The position numbers were made by a program, and so were the translations under genes. Of a stretch of DNA of 64,000 nucleotides, positions 1 through 12,479 are shown one piece after another (the first letter of the stretch is position 1; each line of letters starts with the position of its first letter). This DNA is from Cyathus striatus. Lineage: Eukaryota; Basidiomycota; Agaricomycetes; Agaricales; Nidulariaceae. The stretch is taken from contig JAOVFP010000007.1 in assembly GCA_025738555.1 (NCBI GenBank), positions 3,906,001 to 3,970,000 on the forward strand, given 5' to 3'. The notes beneath the pieces are model-generated. The model did no database searches. It had not been told where the DNA came from and saw only the letters and a program-made list of their open reading frames with translations.

Positions 1-16
1 CAGAAATAAATTAGTT

Positions 17-2554
17 ATGTACAGTTCTAACTGTAGGAAACTATCAGCATTTGAAAATCTCCAGAGAGAAATCGTCGCTGGAGCTTCATACAACTCCGAA
101 GAACGTTACGATGCACCAAAGTGCCACCCTGAAACACGGAAAGCAGTGTTAAGCAATATCATGAGTTGGGTTGATAGAGATGAATCGTCAAAAATAATGT
201 GGCTCTATGGAGCAGCGGGAGCTGGGAAATCTGCCATTGCTCAGACGACTGCAGAGGAATTCCATAGGGAAGGAAAACTAACAGCTAGCTTTTTCTTTTC
301 TAGATTCTCTTCAGGACGAAACAATAAGGATGGCCTTGTTGCGACAATCGCTTTTCAGCTTTGCATTTCAGTTCCTGTGGTGAAGGAGCATATTATCAGG
401 AATATTGAGAAAAATCCCACAATATTCAAGTCCACTATTTTAACGCAGATGCAAACACTCGTTATGGAGCCTTTAAGCAATATGAAACCAGAAGATGCTA
501 CTGCTCCTAGACTTATTATGATTGACGGATTGGATGAATGCCTAAACAGAAAGGATCAGGCTGAAATCATTGGAGCTATTGCCAAGTCTTTCACGATGGC
601 CCATAATAGCTCTCATCTACGTGTCTTATTGATCAGCAGGCCTGAAGTAGAAATTCGGCAAGCCTTTGACGCAGATAGTGTTGCCCCACTGTGCACTCAA
701 CTGACCCTCGATCACACTTTTGACCCCGACAAAGACATTGAATTATATCTTCGAAGTCACTTCGAGACTCTCAGGCGTCAGCACACATTGCGCTCGACAC
801 TTTTTACATCTTGGCCTTTCGAAGATGATATTCGACAAATTGTCCAGAAATCATCGGGACAGTTCATATATGCATCCACAGTGATTCAATATATTTCAGA
901 TCCTCAACATAACCCTCGTAAGCAATTGGATGTTGTTCTCAACGTTAGTCCTTCAAATGGCGAAATGCCATTCCCACAGCTGGATGCACTATATTCCACC
1001 ATTCTTTCAGCTTGTGAAGATTACTCGAAGGTGACTCCAGTATTTGAAGCAATTATGTTCCTGTATTCAAGGGGGGAAACGATACTGACATCGTATCAGT
1101 ATTTGGATGCTTTCCTTTCTTTGGAGGATGAAAGTTTACTTCTTCTGTTAGATCTTCATTCAGTTGTTGATGTGAACGGGGTTGGAAAGGAGAGGATACG
1201 ATTTCACTATGCTTCGATGGATGATTTTCTTAAAGATTCTTCACGTTCCCATCAATTTTACATTGACGAATATCAAGCGCATGCTCGGCTTTCGATGAAC
1301 TGCCTGACACATATCGTCAAAGCAGCGCTTAACCTGAAAGGCGTTTCTGATCTTAAATCAAGCTCTCCAAGGTTGCCCCCGCGAGATTTTCCGATTCAAG
1401 TCTATGCATATTTCATAAATTTCTGTTTTTATCATGTCAAATCGAGCAACTGGGATGATAATGTTTACGACTACATTTGTAAAGAAGACCTCATGAAAGA
1501 TTGTAGCCCGATGCAAGTCTTTATTACAACATATGGGTTGGTGGAATTTCACTCTGCGCTGGGCTTGCTTATTGATGAGGCTGGTCAAAAGGTAAGTGTT
1601 TTCACTGATGCTTACCATACGGATGTCACTAAATTATAATGCATCGTATAGTGCTTTGTTAAATCAAATATTCGAGATGCAATCGATTCTGAACTCGCTA
1701 ATCATCTGCAAAAATGTCCCCAAGATGGTATATTCATCTTGTACTACCTTCTATCAAATTATAATAACAAAAATGATGAGTTCTTTGATAGTCGGAATAA
1801 TATCACAAGAGAAGATTTCAAAAAGTCATTGAAGATTGAAGGGAATGCTATTATAAATGACATCATGGATACCGATAATACCGATAACAAACATTTGATA
1901 ATGGAATGGGTTGAAGACCTAATGAAAACATCTAGGTACATCTACAGATTGCCCAAAGACATTCAGGTCAAGGCGATATGCCGCCTGTTAGATGTTGCAC
2001 ATATTAGTTCTTCGCGACGGTCAGTATAATGTTTACTTTTTGATATAATTAATAGTGATCTTTTAACTTTTATACAGAGCTTCATCAATGCTTTACAATA
2101 TCTTTAGTGACTTGCCGTTGTCAAATATGATATCAACAACACTTTGTAGAAAATGGGAAACCGCGAAGAACTATGAATGGAGCGATAATGTACTGAAAGA
2201 ATTAATTGGGAACCTTGTAATAGGTTATCATATGGCTCGTCCCATTTTTACTATTCTTAACAACACCACAGTAATATCGCTCCAATCTAGGTATGCGAAC
2301 ATCATGATAGAAAAGTAGAAGATGGTGAAACAGATGATAGCAGATCAGGTGGTAACAAAGTAGATGAAGCCTCTGCTGTGTGCCAAAATGCTGATATTTT
2401 GTCAAATCGAAAGTCAAAACGGAAGAGATTATGGTTTCAAATGCTAAGTTTACTTGTGGTCGCTTGCTTAGCTTATGCTGTTATCACCTCCATATCCGAT
2501 TTTCGGCCAAATCAGAGTCCTTTTCAGATCGTAGTAGTAGTAACGTTTAAGTAG
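17..2554 (+). CDS. NACHT/STAND NTPase with C-terminal membrane segment
   Basis: NLR-like signalling NTPase of the fungal STAND class, which typically act in non-self recognition and cell-death signalling. Four exons chain in frame: 17-1591, 1652-2019, 2078-2216 and 2291-2554, giving about 781 residues. The Walker A motif GAAGAGKS is at residues 65-72 and the Walker B-like LIMIDGLDEC at about 166-175; the leader with KCHPETR just before Walker A is typical of mushroom NACHT proteins. The last exon encodes a basic stretch (KSKRKRLW) followed by a hydrophobic helix of about 20 residues, suggesting a C-terminal membrane anchor. The frame is open to the window edge, so the true N-terminal effector domain may lie outside. 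I see no ankyrin or WD repeats. The third intron (2217-2290) is inferred because it removes a stop and restores a long frame. Class is certain; the exact 3' exons are inference. Confidence 0.82.
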
Positions 2555-2737
2555 CACTTAATCCCAATCGGACATGTACGTAATTTCATGTCATATACAC
2601 ACATATGGCCCCGGTCACTTGTTTGCGAATTTTTTACAACATAGATACACGTGGTCTTATATATTAGGCATACTAAAGCTGCATCAAGTGAAGAGTAAGT
2701 ATACGTACAGTAGTGGAATTGATGATAAATAGCTCAC

Positions 2738-3060
2738 CGCATTTGCCCGATCACAAATGGTGTAGGCCTGAATAGCAATCTTCTGAAGTTCTGAGAAGTT
2801 GTATTCAATGTTGTTATCACTGTCTAGTTGCCACTTCTGACTGAACCTGTAATATGGTCTCATTAGTTTGGAAGCTTGGATATATAGAAGGCATTACGCT
2901 GTGTATTCAGTAACCAACGCGTTCCAGTCCGAATCTGTAGTAGCATTATTATATCGAACTCTCTCCCTCACTATTCTCTCCACACAAGCGAGTAACGTTT
3001 CAATATATTCTCTGCGAAAAAAATGGAAGCACATATTAATTATATTGGGGAAATTATGTA
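2738..3060 (-). pseudogene. Partial copy (1b) of an unrecognised tandem gene family
   Basis: Read on the minus strand, two exon-like blocks separated by a short GT..AG intron encode a peptide beginning EYIETLLACVERIV and, after the intron, FSQKWQLDSDNN followed by FSELQKIAIQAYTICDRAN. The same exon-intron-exon arrangement, including the intron position, recurs in the adjacent block at 3085-3420. No start or upstream exons are attached, so this is a partial tandem duplicate. I do not recognise the family. The heptad-like pattern of the second exon could form a helix or coiled coil. Confidence 0.45.
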
Positions 3061-3084
3061 GAAGTCTTCAATTTACCTTTCATT

Positions 3085-3800
3085 CATCATGTTTGCCCTA
3101 TCACAAAGGTTGTTCGCCTTAATAGCGATATTCTGAAGTTCTGAGAACTTGAGTTTGGTCCTGTTTAGTTGCCACTTCTGACTAAACCTGTAATATGGTG
3201 TTCGTTATTTATGAAGCTTGGATACTATATAGGAGCGAAGACATTACTTTGCGTATTCGATTTCCAACGAGCCCCAGTCCAAATCCGTAGATTTATGTCC
3301 AGCTCCGACTCTGTCCATCACTATTCTCTCCACTCCAGCGAGTAGCATTTCAATGTGTTCTCTGTAAAAAAAGGGCTCACATATTACTCATATTGAAGAA
3401 CTTATACACAAACCTCAAACATACCTTAACTCTTGGGAATGTAGCATCTTTCGCAGGTCAAACGACTGAGTTCACGCTACGGTGATTTTAAACATGTGGT
3501 ACTTACAGTTTCTCGTTTAGATTTCCTGCATAGTGCAAGTCAATATAGGTTTAATACCAGGTGGAAGGGGAAAGGAATTACCCCAAAAACATGCGAGAGA
3601 GGATAGACGCCATGTTGTAGGATGGGTGGACAGTGAGTAGAGTTTGTATTTGACTGTAAGTTTAGAAGTGGAGTTAAAGCTATTGCAGTGAAGTAGGAGT
3701 GTGAATGAATGGGTTGCCTTGGTATGAACTTGCACGAAGGTTTTATAAGTTCCTCTACTTGTTGTTCTAAACCTAGAAAAGTCCCAGAGCAAAAATTGTA
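3085..3800 (-). pseudogene. Tandem family copy 1a, decayed multi-exon gene
   Basis: Minus-strand exons can be chained: one contains SFDLRKMLHSQELR, the next EHIEMLLAGVERIVMDRVG, and after an intron with good borders FSQKWQLNRTKLK and FSELQNIAIKANNLCDRAN. A further upstream exon begins near 3792 (start MLWDFSRF). Related exons occur at 2738-3060, 7000-7200 and 8640-9200. The reading frame cannot be carried through the whole block without breaks, so I call it decayed, although an unusual set of small exons is possible. Function unknown; no catalytic motif visible. Confidence 0.45.
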
Positions 3801-3889
3801 GTGGTACTAGGCATATATCTCCGGGAAGGGCTAGATACCGGCGTATTGGATGTGGTTGGCAGGAAAGAACAAAGGCGTCAGCTGTTTCA

Positions 3890-4250
3890 TGCAGGATTAC
3901 ATAGTTTCGGCGACTTTGTCAAATTTGGAAGCTGCCATATATTTCCGTGAGTGTTATAGTGACTTGAAGACAAAGATGATTTGTAGGCGCAAAGAATCAG
4001 CAAGCCTAAGCGAGTAGTTTGGGAGAAAGATCCGGTTAGTTGTGGGTCCATATTTGACAACGACTGTTGACCAAACCGTAGTCAATAACTCCCCTGTAGG
4101 CTGTGACACTGTCGTAGGCAGAACAAAGAACCTCTCACCGAACCCAGCCACGATCTCTCACTATTCTATCCTCCAACTCCAATTGTTTTTCGGCTTTTCA
4201 GGAGAACGACTTCCTTGGGGACCGGAACCACATGGCAAGAAGTAAACGCC
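3890..4250. repeat. Upstream block R, copy 1
   Basis: This block shares long runs with 9400-9790 and, more weakly, with 7660-7960. Shared words include GTGGGTCCATATTTGAC, a nearby GTCAATAACT and CAATTG..TTCGGCTTTTCA followed by a purine-rich GATAGCCTTCG/GAACGACTTCC segment and a final GTAAA(C/T)GCCG. In all three places it lies on the 5' side of the minus-strand family exons, so it is probably the ancestral promoter and 5' region of the tandem unit. No conserved long frame is visible in it. Confidence 0.5.
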
Positions 4251-6990
4251 GTGTTCACTGTACTAATGGGTGTAGATGAATAGACAAGTTACAGCAGAGC
4301 AGGCGAGGTATGGTTTACTCTGTTCTGAGTGAGCTTGGGTTGCAAGGAAAGGCTAACCCAACCACGCAGCTACCAAAGTCTCTTCCATCTCCCTAGTATT
4401 CTTTTCTTACTTGTTTGTAGTACCCAGTAAGTATCATCTTGAATACATCTACGTTCGCATTGATGATGTCCGTCATGCAGCGCCTGTCCGTACTGCTCAG
4501 GGAACATGGATGAAGGAAGTTATACAGTACCGGTATGTGTCGTTTGTTACCACTCGACTCCTGGATATATTAGGGGAATTCAAATATGGCGATACGCTAT
4601 ACGCTACAGCGATTTCTGTATCGTTGCCAAGAAGAACTAGCGGCGATCAGTTCGGAGTTCATAATGTTTGAATCGTACTTACAAGAATCACTTCCTTTTA
4701 CCTTACGAAAATATATAATTTATTAGATAGAATGTTTGAATATATTAATATCTACCCAACCTCCAAATTTTTAACGAAATTTCAAAGTGGAAAAGAGTAA
4801 AACATAGGGAACGTTTACGTTAGAACTCTCCGTTTGAATTTCTAATCACGTTTTTCGGCAAGGTTGTAGCGACTGTTCCGTAGCAACATGTAGTAATGCT
4901 ACAAAACAGACATATTTGAATTCCCCTACTGTTCATTTGTACTATCAGCCATCCTGGTTACCGTGTTATCCATCGGGGGACCCTCCGCTGGTTTACTTGC
5001 TCATCAACTCTCCTAGCTTGCAGAGTGGGACGATGGTTGGATATTGCCTGTGAGTACCAGAGAGTTCTTTATTGATTTATCAGTGGAAGCTGAGCCTGTC
5101 ACTTTCTTGAAGGTTCAAACGCTGGACTGCCCATTCAGAAGACGTGGTAGAAGAACACTCTTCAAGCCATATCGGCCATAGTACTAGAAAAGTATTGACG
5201 GAGGCTCCACTTTAGTAGCCTCGGTCGGGGATCCTTGAGTTAATCACGATAATACAGTGCGTAGAGTGGATAGATTGTACTGTTCGATATGCTTACCCTA
5301 TTCATAGCAATGGTCACTTTCTTTAGGGTCGCGTAATCATAAGCCTCCGATGGCTTCAATATCTCAGGTCACGGAGAGTCGGAGACATTGCCTTCGAAGG
5401 ATCATCTTAGGCAGCTGAATACTAGCTGAATGCGCTCCGCGTAGACCGTGGCAGATGAAAGTACGAATTCGCCTGTTGTACCCTGGACCAACCATCCTTC
5501 TGCCTAGCCACCTTCGTTCTCATGACTCTAGCCCAGGCCTATTCCATTCCGCGTCATCCCAGGTCCTTTCCCAGCAACAGTAGTACCCTAATACCCCCTA
5601 AACTTACACGGTTTCACCTGATAGTCAATGGTCACTGCCCCCAGGCAGCCCACTGGTATGATCAACATTTCCTTGGGGGTTGGCGTTGCCAAGTGTCAAC
5701 GACGCACGTCGCAGACTGTAGTTTTTTTCCAGGGTCACTCGTCGAGGTGGAAGCACATAGGGTCCAAGACCAACTCTTCTTGAACTGTTCCCATGCATGT
5801 CGAGCGAACAGTGTCTTCTACGGTACCTCACCATGATGGCTGCTTCCCAAGATTCTAGGATATCGTGAGTCAGGAGGTGGGAACTGGCCAAGACAGCGTT
5901 TGACCTTCAGCTGGTAGAACTGTGGAGTCACACTTCAGCGTGAAGAGCTTGGGAGAGGTCGGGGAGGTGCCGGGGACGTTATTCAAGCATGGGTGAAAAG
6001 CAACACGTCTTTTATTTGCATCGTCCGTGGACTCCATTGTTCTTAGTTGGCGGCGGTAGCAGTGGCTCTTTTTAGTGGTATATCATGCGCGCGCTGTAAT
6101 CGATCGGCTATCGGAGCTCGGAACGCTCCTAGGCCACTAAGTTCGATTCCCGCTCAGTGAACCCATTGGTCAGAGACGCTACCAGCCAAGCATCTCGTGG
6201 TTGTTCCCTACACCATTCGGCATGCTTGAAGTTGCATCAGCCGGGTTCTGTCTCTTACGCCTTCTTCAGTCTCTGCCCTGCTGAGAAGGTTTATGACCTG
6301 TAGCCGCACAGGGATCATGGTCAGAACAAACTACACCGTCCCTTTCTGAGGCTGTAGATCTATGACCTTACAGTGACGGAAAGGAAGACGTCTGTCTGTG
6401 CATATGCTCTGCATCCAATAGTGCATGTCGATCACATGTGGGCAATGGTACAGTTCAGAGTTCAGGCTCTACTTACTCAACTTTATTAACAAGAGATTCA
6501 TTGGTGATGGGAAACCTTGGAGTCCATATTGCTATGTTTGAAGGCGACGAGGGTGCGGGCCCATTGCGTGCGCCGTGAACGTTGTGCATTACGGACTAAA
6601 GGCGAGGGTTTTTTTCTGCTTGGATTGCGTTTTTCATTTTGTTACTTTGTACTTCGGCATCTTCTACAACATGGTACATGTCCTCTCCGATGTTCATACT
6701 TAGCACCTTACATGAATGAGACAGTCCTTCCCGAACCGGGACAGATAGAGGGCGGCGTTGAGTACCTACTTTCCTATGCCAGCCTGGATTCATCAACATA
6801 AAGTTCGCTAGCTTATAGTACGAGGTGGTACCATGGTATTATATAATAGTGGAGGTAAATGGTAATACTACAGATTATGATAGATTCAAATTTAGAACTC
6901 TTTAATCCAGTGGTATGTGCGAAGGGCCGGGACTTGAGTTTGATGTATCACTGCATCAGAGCCATAGCATTAGCATTCGCAATCTGGAAA
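4251..6990. other. No intact gene; decayed sequence
   Basis: Only short frames without recognisable domains occur here. The segment near 5990-6160 resembles 12480-12640 on the minus strand (both contain AACAATGGA and a nearby GATCGATCGG/GGAGCTC pair), indicating another pair of decayed paralogous 5' regions. Otherwise I see no gene, tRNA or terminal repeat. Confidence 0.4.
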
Positions 6991-6999
6991 CCATAAGTA

Positions 7000-7200
7000 T
7001 ACGCAAGTGAGTAGCCAATTTTACTATACTGTCAGAAGCACTTACTTCATCGGACCTTTGTCTAAGGCTCTTAGCCTCAGTAACCGTATCCTGAGTTTCT
7101 GAGAATCCGGTTCTGGAGTCAATCTGGTTAAAGCGTGTTTAAATTCCGTAGTTGCTTATTAGTATATTGGCTAGTGTGAAGAAGACTACCTTGTGAAGTC
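7000..7200 (-). pseudogene. Tandem family copy 2, exon remnant
   Basis: A minus-strand exon-like block encodes FNQIDSRTGFSETQDTVTE followed by AKSLRQRSDE and then a GTAAGT donor. It aligns with FSELQNIAIKANNLCDRAN of copy 1a and with SEIESIVKDAQSLRATAKK of copy 3, sharing FSE..., an alanine-centred helix and a terminal R-rich end. Upstream exons are not recognisable between here and 7560. It is a single surviving exon of the family. Confidence 0.4.
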
Positions 7201-7659
7201 GGAGATGATTGTACTATTCCATTCCGGATTGCTTGCACCCCACATCCCTGCGTTGTAAGAAACTATTTCGAGGGAATATCCGGCTTCTGAAAAAGCTCTT
7301 TTCGTTTATCAAATTTTCGGTATTGCGTAAAGTCAGTATGTGATTTATATGGAGAAGAGGCAACGGGGACGGATCTACACTGTTGAAATAAGACGAGAGA
7401 AAATACTAGTTGAGGCCATTTCGAACGCGGCCGTTGAGTTGGATGTGACGTAGAAGCGTAAAGATGGATTTATGTAAGGGTCAATGAACGTGTAAGTAGA
7501 CGAGTCGATTCTAAGTTGATTCAGATAGGAATTTACGGAGGGATTTTATACCTTCTTTTTCACGGCAGGCAAGTGTAAGGTAGTAATTTGACATTGCAAC
7601 GGAGACCAGCGTGACGCGTCTTTAAAAACAAAGAGTTGCATGACAGTGGCCTGTCAGAT

Positions 7660-7960
7660 ATTTCTATGGTGTATGGAAATGACTCCCGAAGACAAAGTAA
7701 GGCACTGGCGGTAAGTTGGAACTTGGCGGTAAGCGGCGAGCGCAAAGAATCAGCCAATCATTGACAATTATTGATTTAGTCCGAGTCGGTTACGTAATTT
7801 GTAAGTCCATATTTACCACTTCACTAAACAACCCCCTCCCCCCCGTCATCTTATCCAGAAGCAGGACAAAGGAACCAGCGACATTTCATTATATCGTCCT
7901 CCAGCCACAATTTTCCTTCGGCTTTTTACAAGAATGGTCTGCGGATTTCCTGACGAAATT
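7660..7960. repeat. Upstream block R, copy 2
   Basis: Diverged copy of the blocks at 3890-4250 and 9400-9790. It retains GCAAAGAATCAGC, GTAAGTCCATATTTAC and the CCACAATTTTCCTTCGGCTTTT segment in the same order. It lies upstream (minus-strand sense) of the copy 2 exon remnant. Confidence 0.4.
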
Positions 7961-8169
7961 TCAAATACTTCCATATGGGAATCAGTCGGTGTCAATCGGT
8001 TGTTTTTCATCTTTCCCTCAGATGCAAAACACTCGGAGCCAAGAACAAATAAAAATATCCATGGCGTACTGCCCCTTCTCCACCACTACTCGTAACAGCG
8101 CTCCCTGTACCGATTCTGCTCGCTCGTCTACCTGCTTGCCAGAGGCAACTTCAAATATAAAGTCCTCCG

Positions 8170-8640
8170 TTGTATAAGATCAAGCATAAGGAAAAGAAAA
8201 GAAATACTTTACCGGTGTCGTTTCTTTCCCGTGCTATACGTACTTCTACTATTCGTCCCAACTCGCTATATGCTTCTTTTGTTATACTGCCAGCTGGCTG
8301 GTCTGGCAGGAGGGACTCACCTATTTCTTTCTACGGAGGGGATATTGGTGTCAGTAATACATCTGGGTAGATTAACACAAGAGGCGATGGAATGGTGAAC
8401 AACTTCAGTGCTAAGGGCTGTGGCTCCATGGATGTACTTCCTTTTAATGCAATGCTTTTCGCATTTTAACAGAAATGACTCGCAAATCATGTATTCTAGC
8501 CTGGAGGTGGTATACAGCAGTGTAAATTACGTGACAGGATTGTACTTCAGATAAATCCTTGATAGCTCATTGCAATAGTTCGTTCAAAGAAATCTAAAAA
8601 TCATACAGGTAAGGCTAGCTTGATTCACGATTTCTTATAT
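8170..8640. other. No gene seen
   Basis: Short open frames only; no domain, no splice chain and no repeat that I could match elsewhere in the window. Confidence 0.3.
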
Positions 8641-9200
8641 CGCCATTGCTCACCTTTTTGGCCGTAGCACGAAGGCTCTGAGCATCTTTAACAATACTCT
8701 CAATTTCTGAGAGCTCGGTTGCGTCACCAACCTGTTCATACCGGCTTTTAAGCCTGTCGTACGTAGCCTTTAGTTAGCGTGTTCTGCAATATTATAGGAG
8801 AAATATTACGATGTGTAGCCTGTCGTAACTGGCTGCCAACTAGGATTGGTTACGTTCTTTCTCTGCATCACGGTCATGTGGATGTCCTGGAGTAGCCCTT
8901 TGATGTCTTCCAGAGCTTTCACTCTGAAATAGTGGCGAGTCAGCTTAGCACGTAAGTTTAAGGGCATAGAAGAGGTGACCTCGTACCTTGACTGACTGGA
9001 AGATAGCTGCCAGGTCGATAAGAGGATGTCCTTAAGCTCATAGTATGACAGGAGTAGTACGGCGTGTAGGACTTACGGGCTCTTCGACTTCATATTGATG
9101 TTCACTATAATTTCTGAGTCAACAACGTGTAGTTTTATTGGTATTTCAGAGCGACTCACTTTGGAATAGCGACGGAGGCCATGGTAGAGGATGAGCTGAC
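8640..9200 (-). pseudogene. Tandem family copy 3, best preserved
   Basis: The best copy of the unrecognised family. On the minus strand a candidate start at about 9190 reads MASVAIPK and is followed by GTGAGT. Later blocks read DLAAIFQSVK then VKALEDIKGLLQDIHMTVM, then after a short intron YDRLKSRYEQVGDATELSE and IESIVKDAQSLRATAKK before a GTGAGC donor. The predicted peptides are largely helical and charged. Frames shift between some blocks and no continuous gene can be assembled with certainty, so pseudogene or a gene of very short exons are both possible. Family unknown. Confidence 0.45.
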
Positions 9201-9399
9201 TGTGGAGGTATGAACGAAAGCGCTGCGAAGTCGTTTGGATGTAAGTAGATGTTGGATCAGAAAATAAGTTTACGCACAGATTTTATACTGCCTCCTAGTC
9301 CTCTAGCTTCTAAGCCTAGACAAAGTTCCAGTGCGGAAATGAATTGTAAGCCAACATCGCAACGAGCCTGCATACCGGCTGGCAGGAAAGAACAAGGAT

Positions 9400-9790
9400 T
9401 TCACCTTTTTTCAGAAATATCCGTGAGCTGTCAAATCTGGCAAGTTTCAGCTATTTCCGTGCGCTATCTTGAAGACAAAGAAAGCACTGGTGATGGTAAA
9501 AAAGAATCAGTGAGTCCATGCTGTTGATTGGGGTAGCATATCGGATCTGGTATGTTGTGGGCAAGTTGTGGGTCCATATTTGACCAAAAAGCCAAACTGT
9601 GGTCAATAACTTGCTCTCATCGACGCCATAAGGAGGACAAAGAACTCGGCCGTATCTCACTATTGTTACTTCCTGCTACAATTGACATTCGGGCTTTTCA
9701 AAAAGATAGCCTTCGATGGCACCTTGGCGACCAGAACCGCAAGGGAATCCAACACAATTCATTTCTGCCTGGCGAGACGTAAATGCCGTT
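9400..9790. repeat. Upstream block R, copy 3
   Basis: Third copy of the block upstream of the tandem family. It keeps GTGGGTCCATATTTGACC, GTCAATAACT and CTTCCTGCTACAATTGAC in the order seen at 3890-4250. The three copies make a tandem-unit origin for the whole 2.7-9.8 kb interval likely. Confidence 0.5.
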
Positions 9791-9799
9791 TGTCGACCA

Positions 9800-11820
9800 G
9801 ATGACGAGTGATAAGGCTGCTGTTCTTGTTCTCGGTGGGGGGAGCTTTTTTCACATCTAAAGGAAACGATTAACCCTGTGCATGAAGGACCATGGACCAA
9901 CCGTCAACCGTCGTCTACATGGAGTAGTGTCTCCTTCAAACTATCCCATCCTTGCTTGCTCTTCGCCATACTGGATTTCATATTGCGCCCAATGAACTGT
10001 GCGTCGAATCTATTGTTACTCGTCCTGACCTCCGTTGATATCTTTAATGCAGAGTTAGATGCAGCTTCGAAGCTCTAGGGTCACTCATCCGCATGACGAA
10101 GCCGTGAACGGAAGAAAATCCGTCTACAGTCATTACCTCGTCACCAGGTAAGCATCCTTCATCACCAGATTCCTTGAACAAACGAACTCATTCTCAGCCA
10201 TGAAGCAGAGCCTCGCTTTTCGTTAGCTCAATGTATGCCATGAAACAGAGAGGGATACAGCGTGTACAGGATCTCACGAACATGTTTTTGAGGGACTGGA
10301 GAGTCAGAAGGGAATAGAAATACGATAGAACGTTGGCTCAGTGACCTGTGAGTAATTGGCATATATCACTTCTCTTTTCCAGAAATCTGAAGCAACTGTC
10401 TGTAGAGTGTAAACCTTCCTCCTTCGCTCTCTGACTCGGATAAAGATGGTTCCTTCAACTCCCAGGAGCCGACGAGAGTACAGTCAAAAGTACTTCCGTC
10501 AGCAGCTCGTTACCACCTGTAAAGACAGTAGCCCAAGGCTCGCTTGTCTATGGTTTCGTCGCCCATGTTGACTAGCATACACCCACCTTTGCTTCGTCGT
10601 GACGTGGACACCTACCTTACCTCCCCCTCGTCCGCGTGTCGCAACTGAACATGGAGGATCCTTGGCACCTTGCTTTTATTTGACAAGGCCCATTTAGGAC
10701 ATGTTTCACTTACTCCAATGCGGAGATTCCAGTAGAATTGGTTAATCGACAAGCCTCCTCGGTGATATCATGATAAACCGTTTTACTGCCTGCTACTCGC
10801 AGCAGGCCAGATGCTTCCGTGAACTCCATATCGTGTTGCCTTATCGTCGTCGTGAACGTCGTTGCTCCTGTTGTTCACCTCCCTCGGCGGCATGAGTGCG
10901 ACAGTGTCGCTTTGAATTCCTACGCTTATACCATTGACAGTTGTCAAAGTTCTTCAGATCCCTGCACTATCGGGAAAGCTAGCATCATAGCCACATTCCT
11001 TTCAGCTTGGACATTATCCTCCTCGTCTTCCCTTAACGTTGTTTACTTTCGTGGTCGGGTCGTGTGCGCTGGTGTGCTACTGTTAAGTTCTCGATGTGTC
11101 AGGTGTCTTGTACCTCATGCCTGCCAGGCATCATATTTCGTCTTGACCTTGTCCAACTTTTCAGGAAGGTTTCATCACTCACCTGATTTCGGTCCTCATC
11201 GTTATCGAAGACATACTTATCGTCGAATCTGTGCTCCCTCAAACACCGCAGCTACTTACCTTGTAGCATAAAGGGCACAGCCCTGGCTCCCAACCTTCAT
11301 TTGTTACGGTCCTACGAACGGGTCGGGACAGCATATCTTTTTTTCACGTTATTCTTCATATCCTCGTTACCATTCCTCCCAGCACTACTATTGGATAGCA
11401 CTCATCTCGATGCTCCCCGAAGCTAGCGCCGGATTTCCCTTTCAAATACAACTGTGTCTTTGACCTACCTTGGGCGCCGTTGCTGCCTGATCTTTATAAC
11501 CTACGCAGTGTCAAGAATTTGAAGCAGGCGGGTGAACCCCGTGTTATTCGCTATCTCTTCGACCGACCTTATCTGCTGCTTACAGTCATTGTGGCCTAAC
11601 CCACACAACGTTAGAAATATGTAGCCCGGTGGTCACTGGTTCATGATACCAGATTTTCCAATGAACGTCCATTTCAGGCTTCGGTTAAGAGTTGAGGAAA
11701 GAGTGGTGGGCGCTGCTTTTTCCTCCGGATGACTGGTTGTCACTGCTCGTACTAGTTAGTACTACGCACCAAGCATACATGCGGTTCAAGCAAGCGCCGT
11801 CGATCCTTCTTGGCGTAGTA
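9800..11820. other. No gene seen
   Basis: The interval holds several open frames of up to 150 codons on the plus strand (for example 10819-11271), but their translations are Ser/Cys/Arg-rich without domain character, and no splice chain extends them. I see nothing I can support as a gene. Confidence 0.35.
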
Positions 11821-11829
11821 GTCGAAATA

Positions 11830-12360
11830 TCCTCTACAACTCGTCAGAGTGGTATTCGCGTCTCTCCTTCTGGTAGGAAGGTAATCCGTCCTATTAGGGG
11901 AACTTTGTCATCTCGAACAACCGCCGCGTATTGCTGTTCTCCATGTTGTCAACTTGTCTCCATGTCACCGGAAACTTGCAGTGAGCATTGGCGTTAAGGC
12001 ATTCTGCTCGGTGTGGTGGTGGTCGGGCGGTATCCTCCGCAAGGCGCTGACACGATTTTTGGAAATATTATGGTGGAAGCTCCCCAGTGCGATACCGTGC
12101 CCACCGCCCTTCCCTGTTCGGGAACAGCTGTAATTTCGAACGACCGCGCATGTACGTTTATGTTTTTCCGTGTAATGGTCGCAAAATGGTCGAATGGTGT
12201 TATCCACAGCACACTGATACCATTTCCCGTATTATTACGGCGAAAGCTCACCAGAACGCTATCCGTATCCGAACTTCCTTCTCAATCCCTTCTGGTGCCA
12301 CGGTGCCCTTCCCCGTTAGGCAAAATTTCCCATTTCGAACAACTTACCTTTAACATGGCA
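11830..12360 (-). repeat. Three diverged repeats of about 0.2 kb
   Basis: On the minus strand the word GTTCGA(A/G)AT recurs at about 12340, 12140 and 11915. Each time it is followed by a segment translating to a related pattern such as GKGTVAPEGIEKEVRIRI (first unit) and GRITFLPEGETRIPL (third unit); the middle unit keeps RTGKGGG but is more decayed. They look like relics of repeated exons or domains of a lost gene. I cannot name the family. Confidence 0.35.
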
Positions 12361-12479
12361 GCTTCAATGTGCTGTTAAGAGACTGCGTAGCGTTCTGCGC
12401 GTTTCAGGTTGCGTCCGGGAGCTCGGATGAGATTGAAGTGGAGGGGAGACGTTAGCTAGCGCGGAGAAAAAAGCAAAGC

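Noticed and set aside
10819..11271. 150-codon plus-strand frame
   Set aside because: No start context, domain or splice chain; composition (Ser/Cys/Arg) typical of chance frames in this interval.
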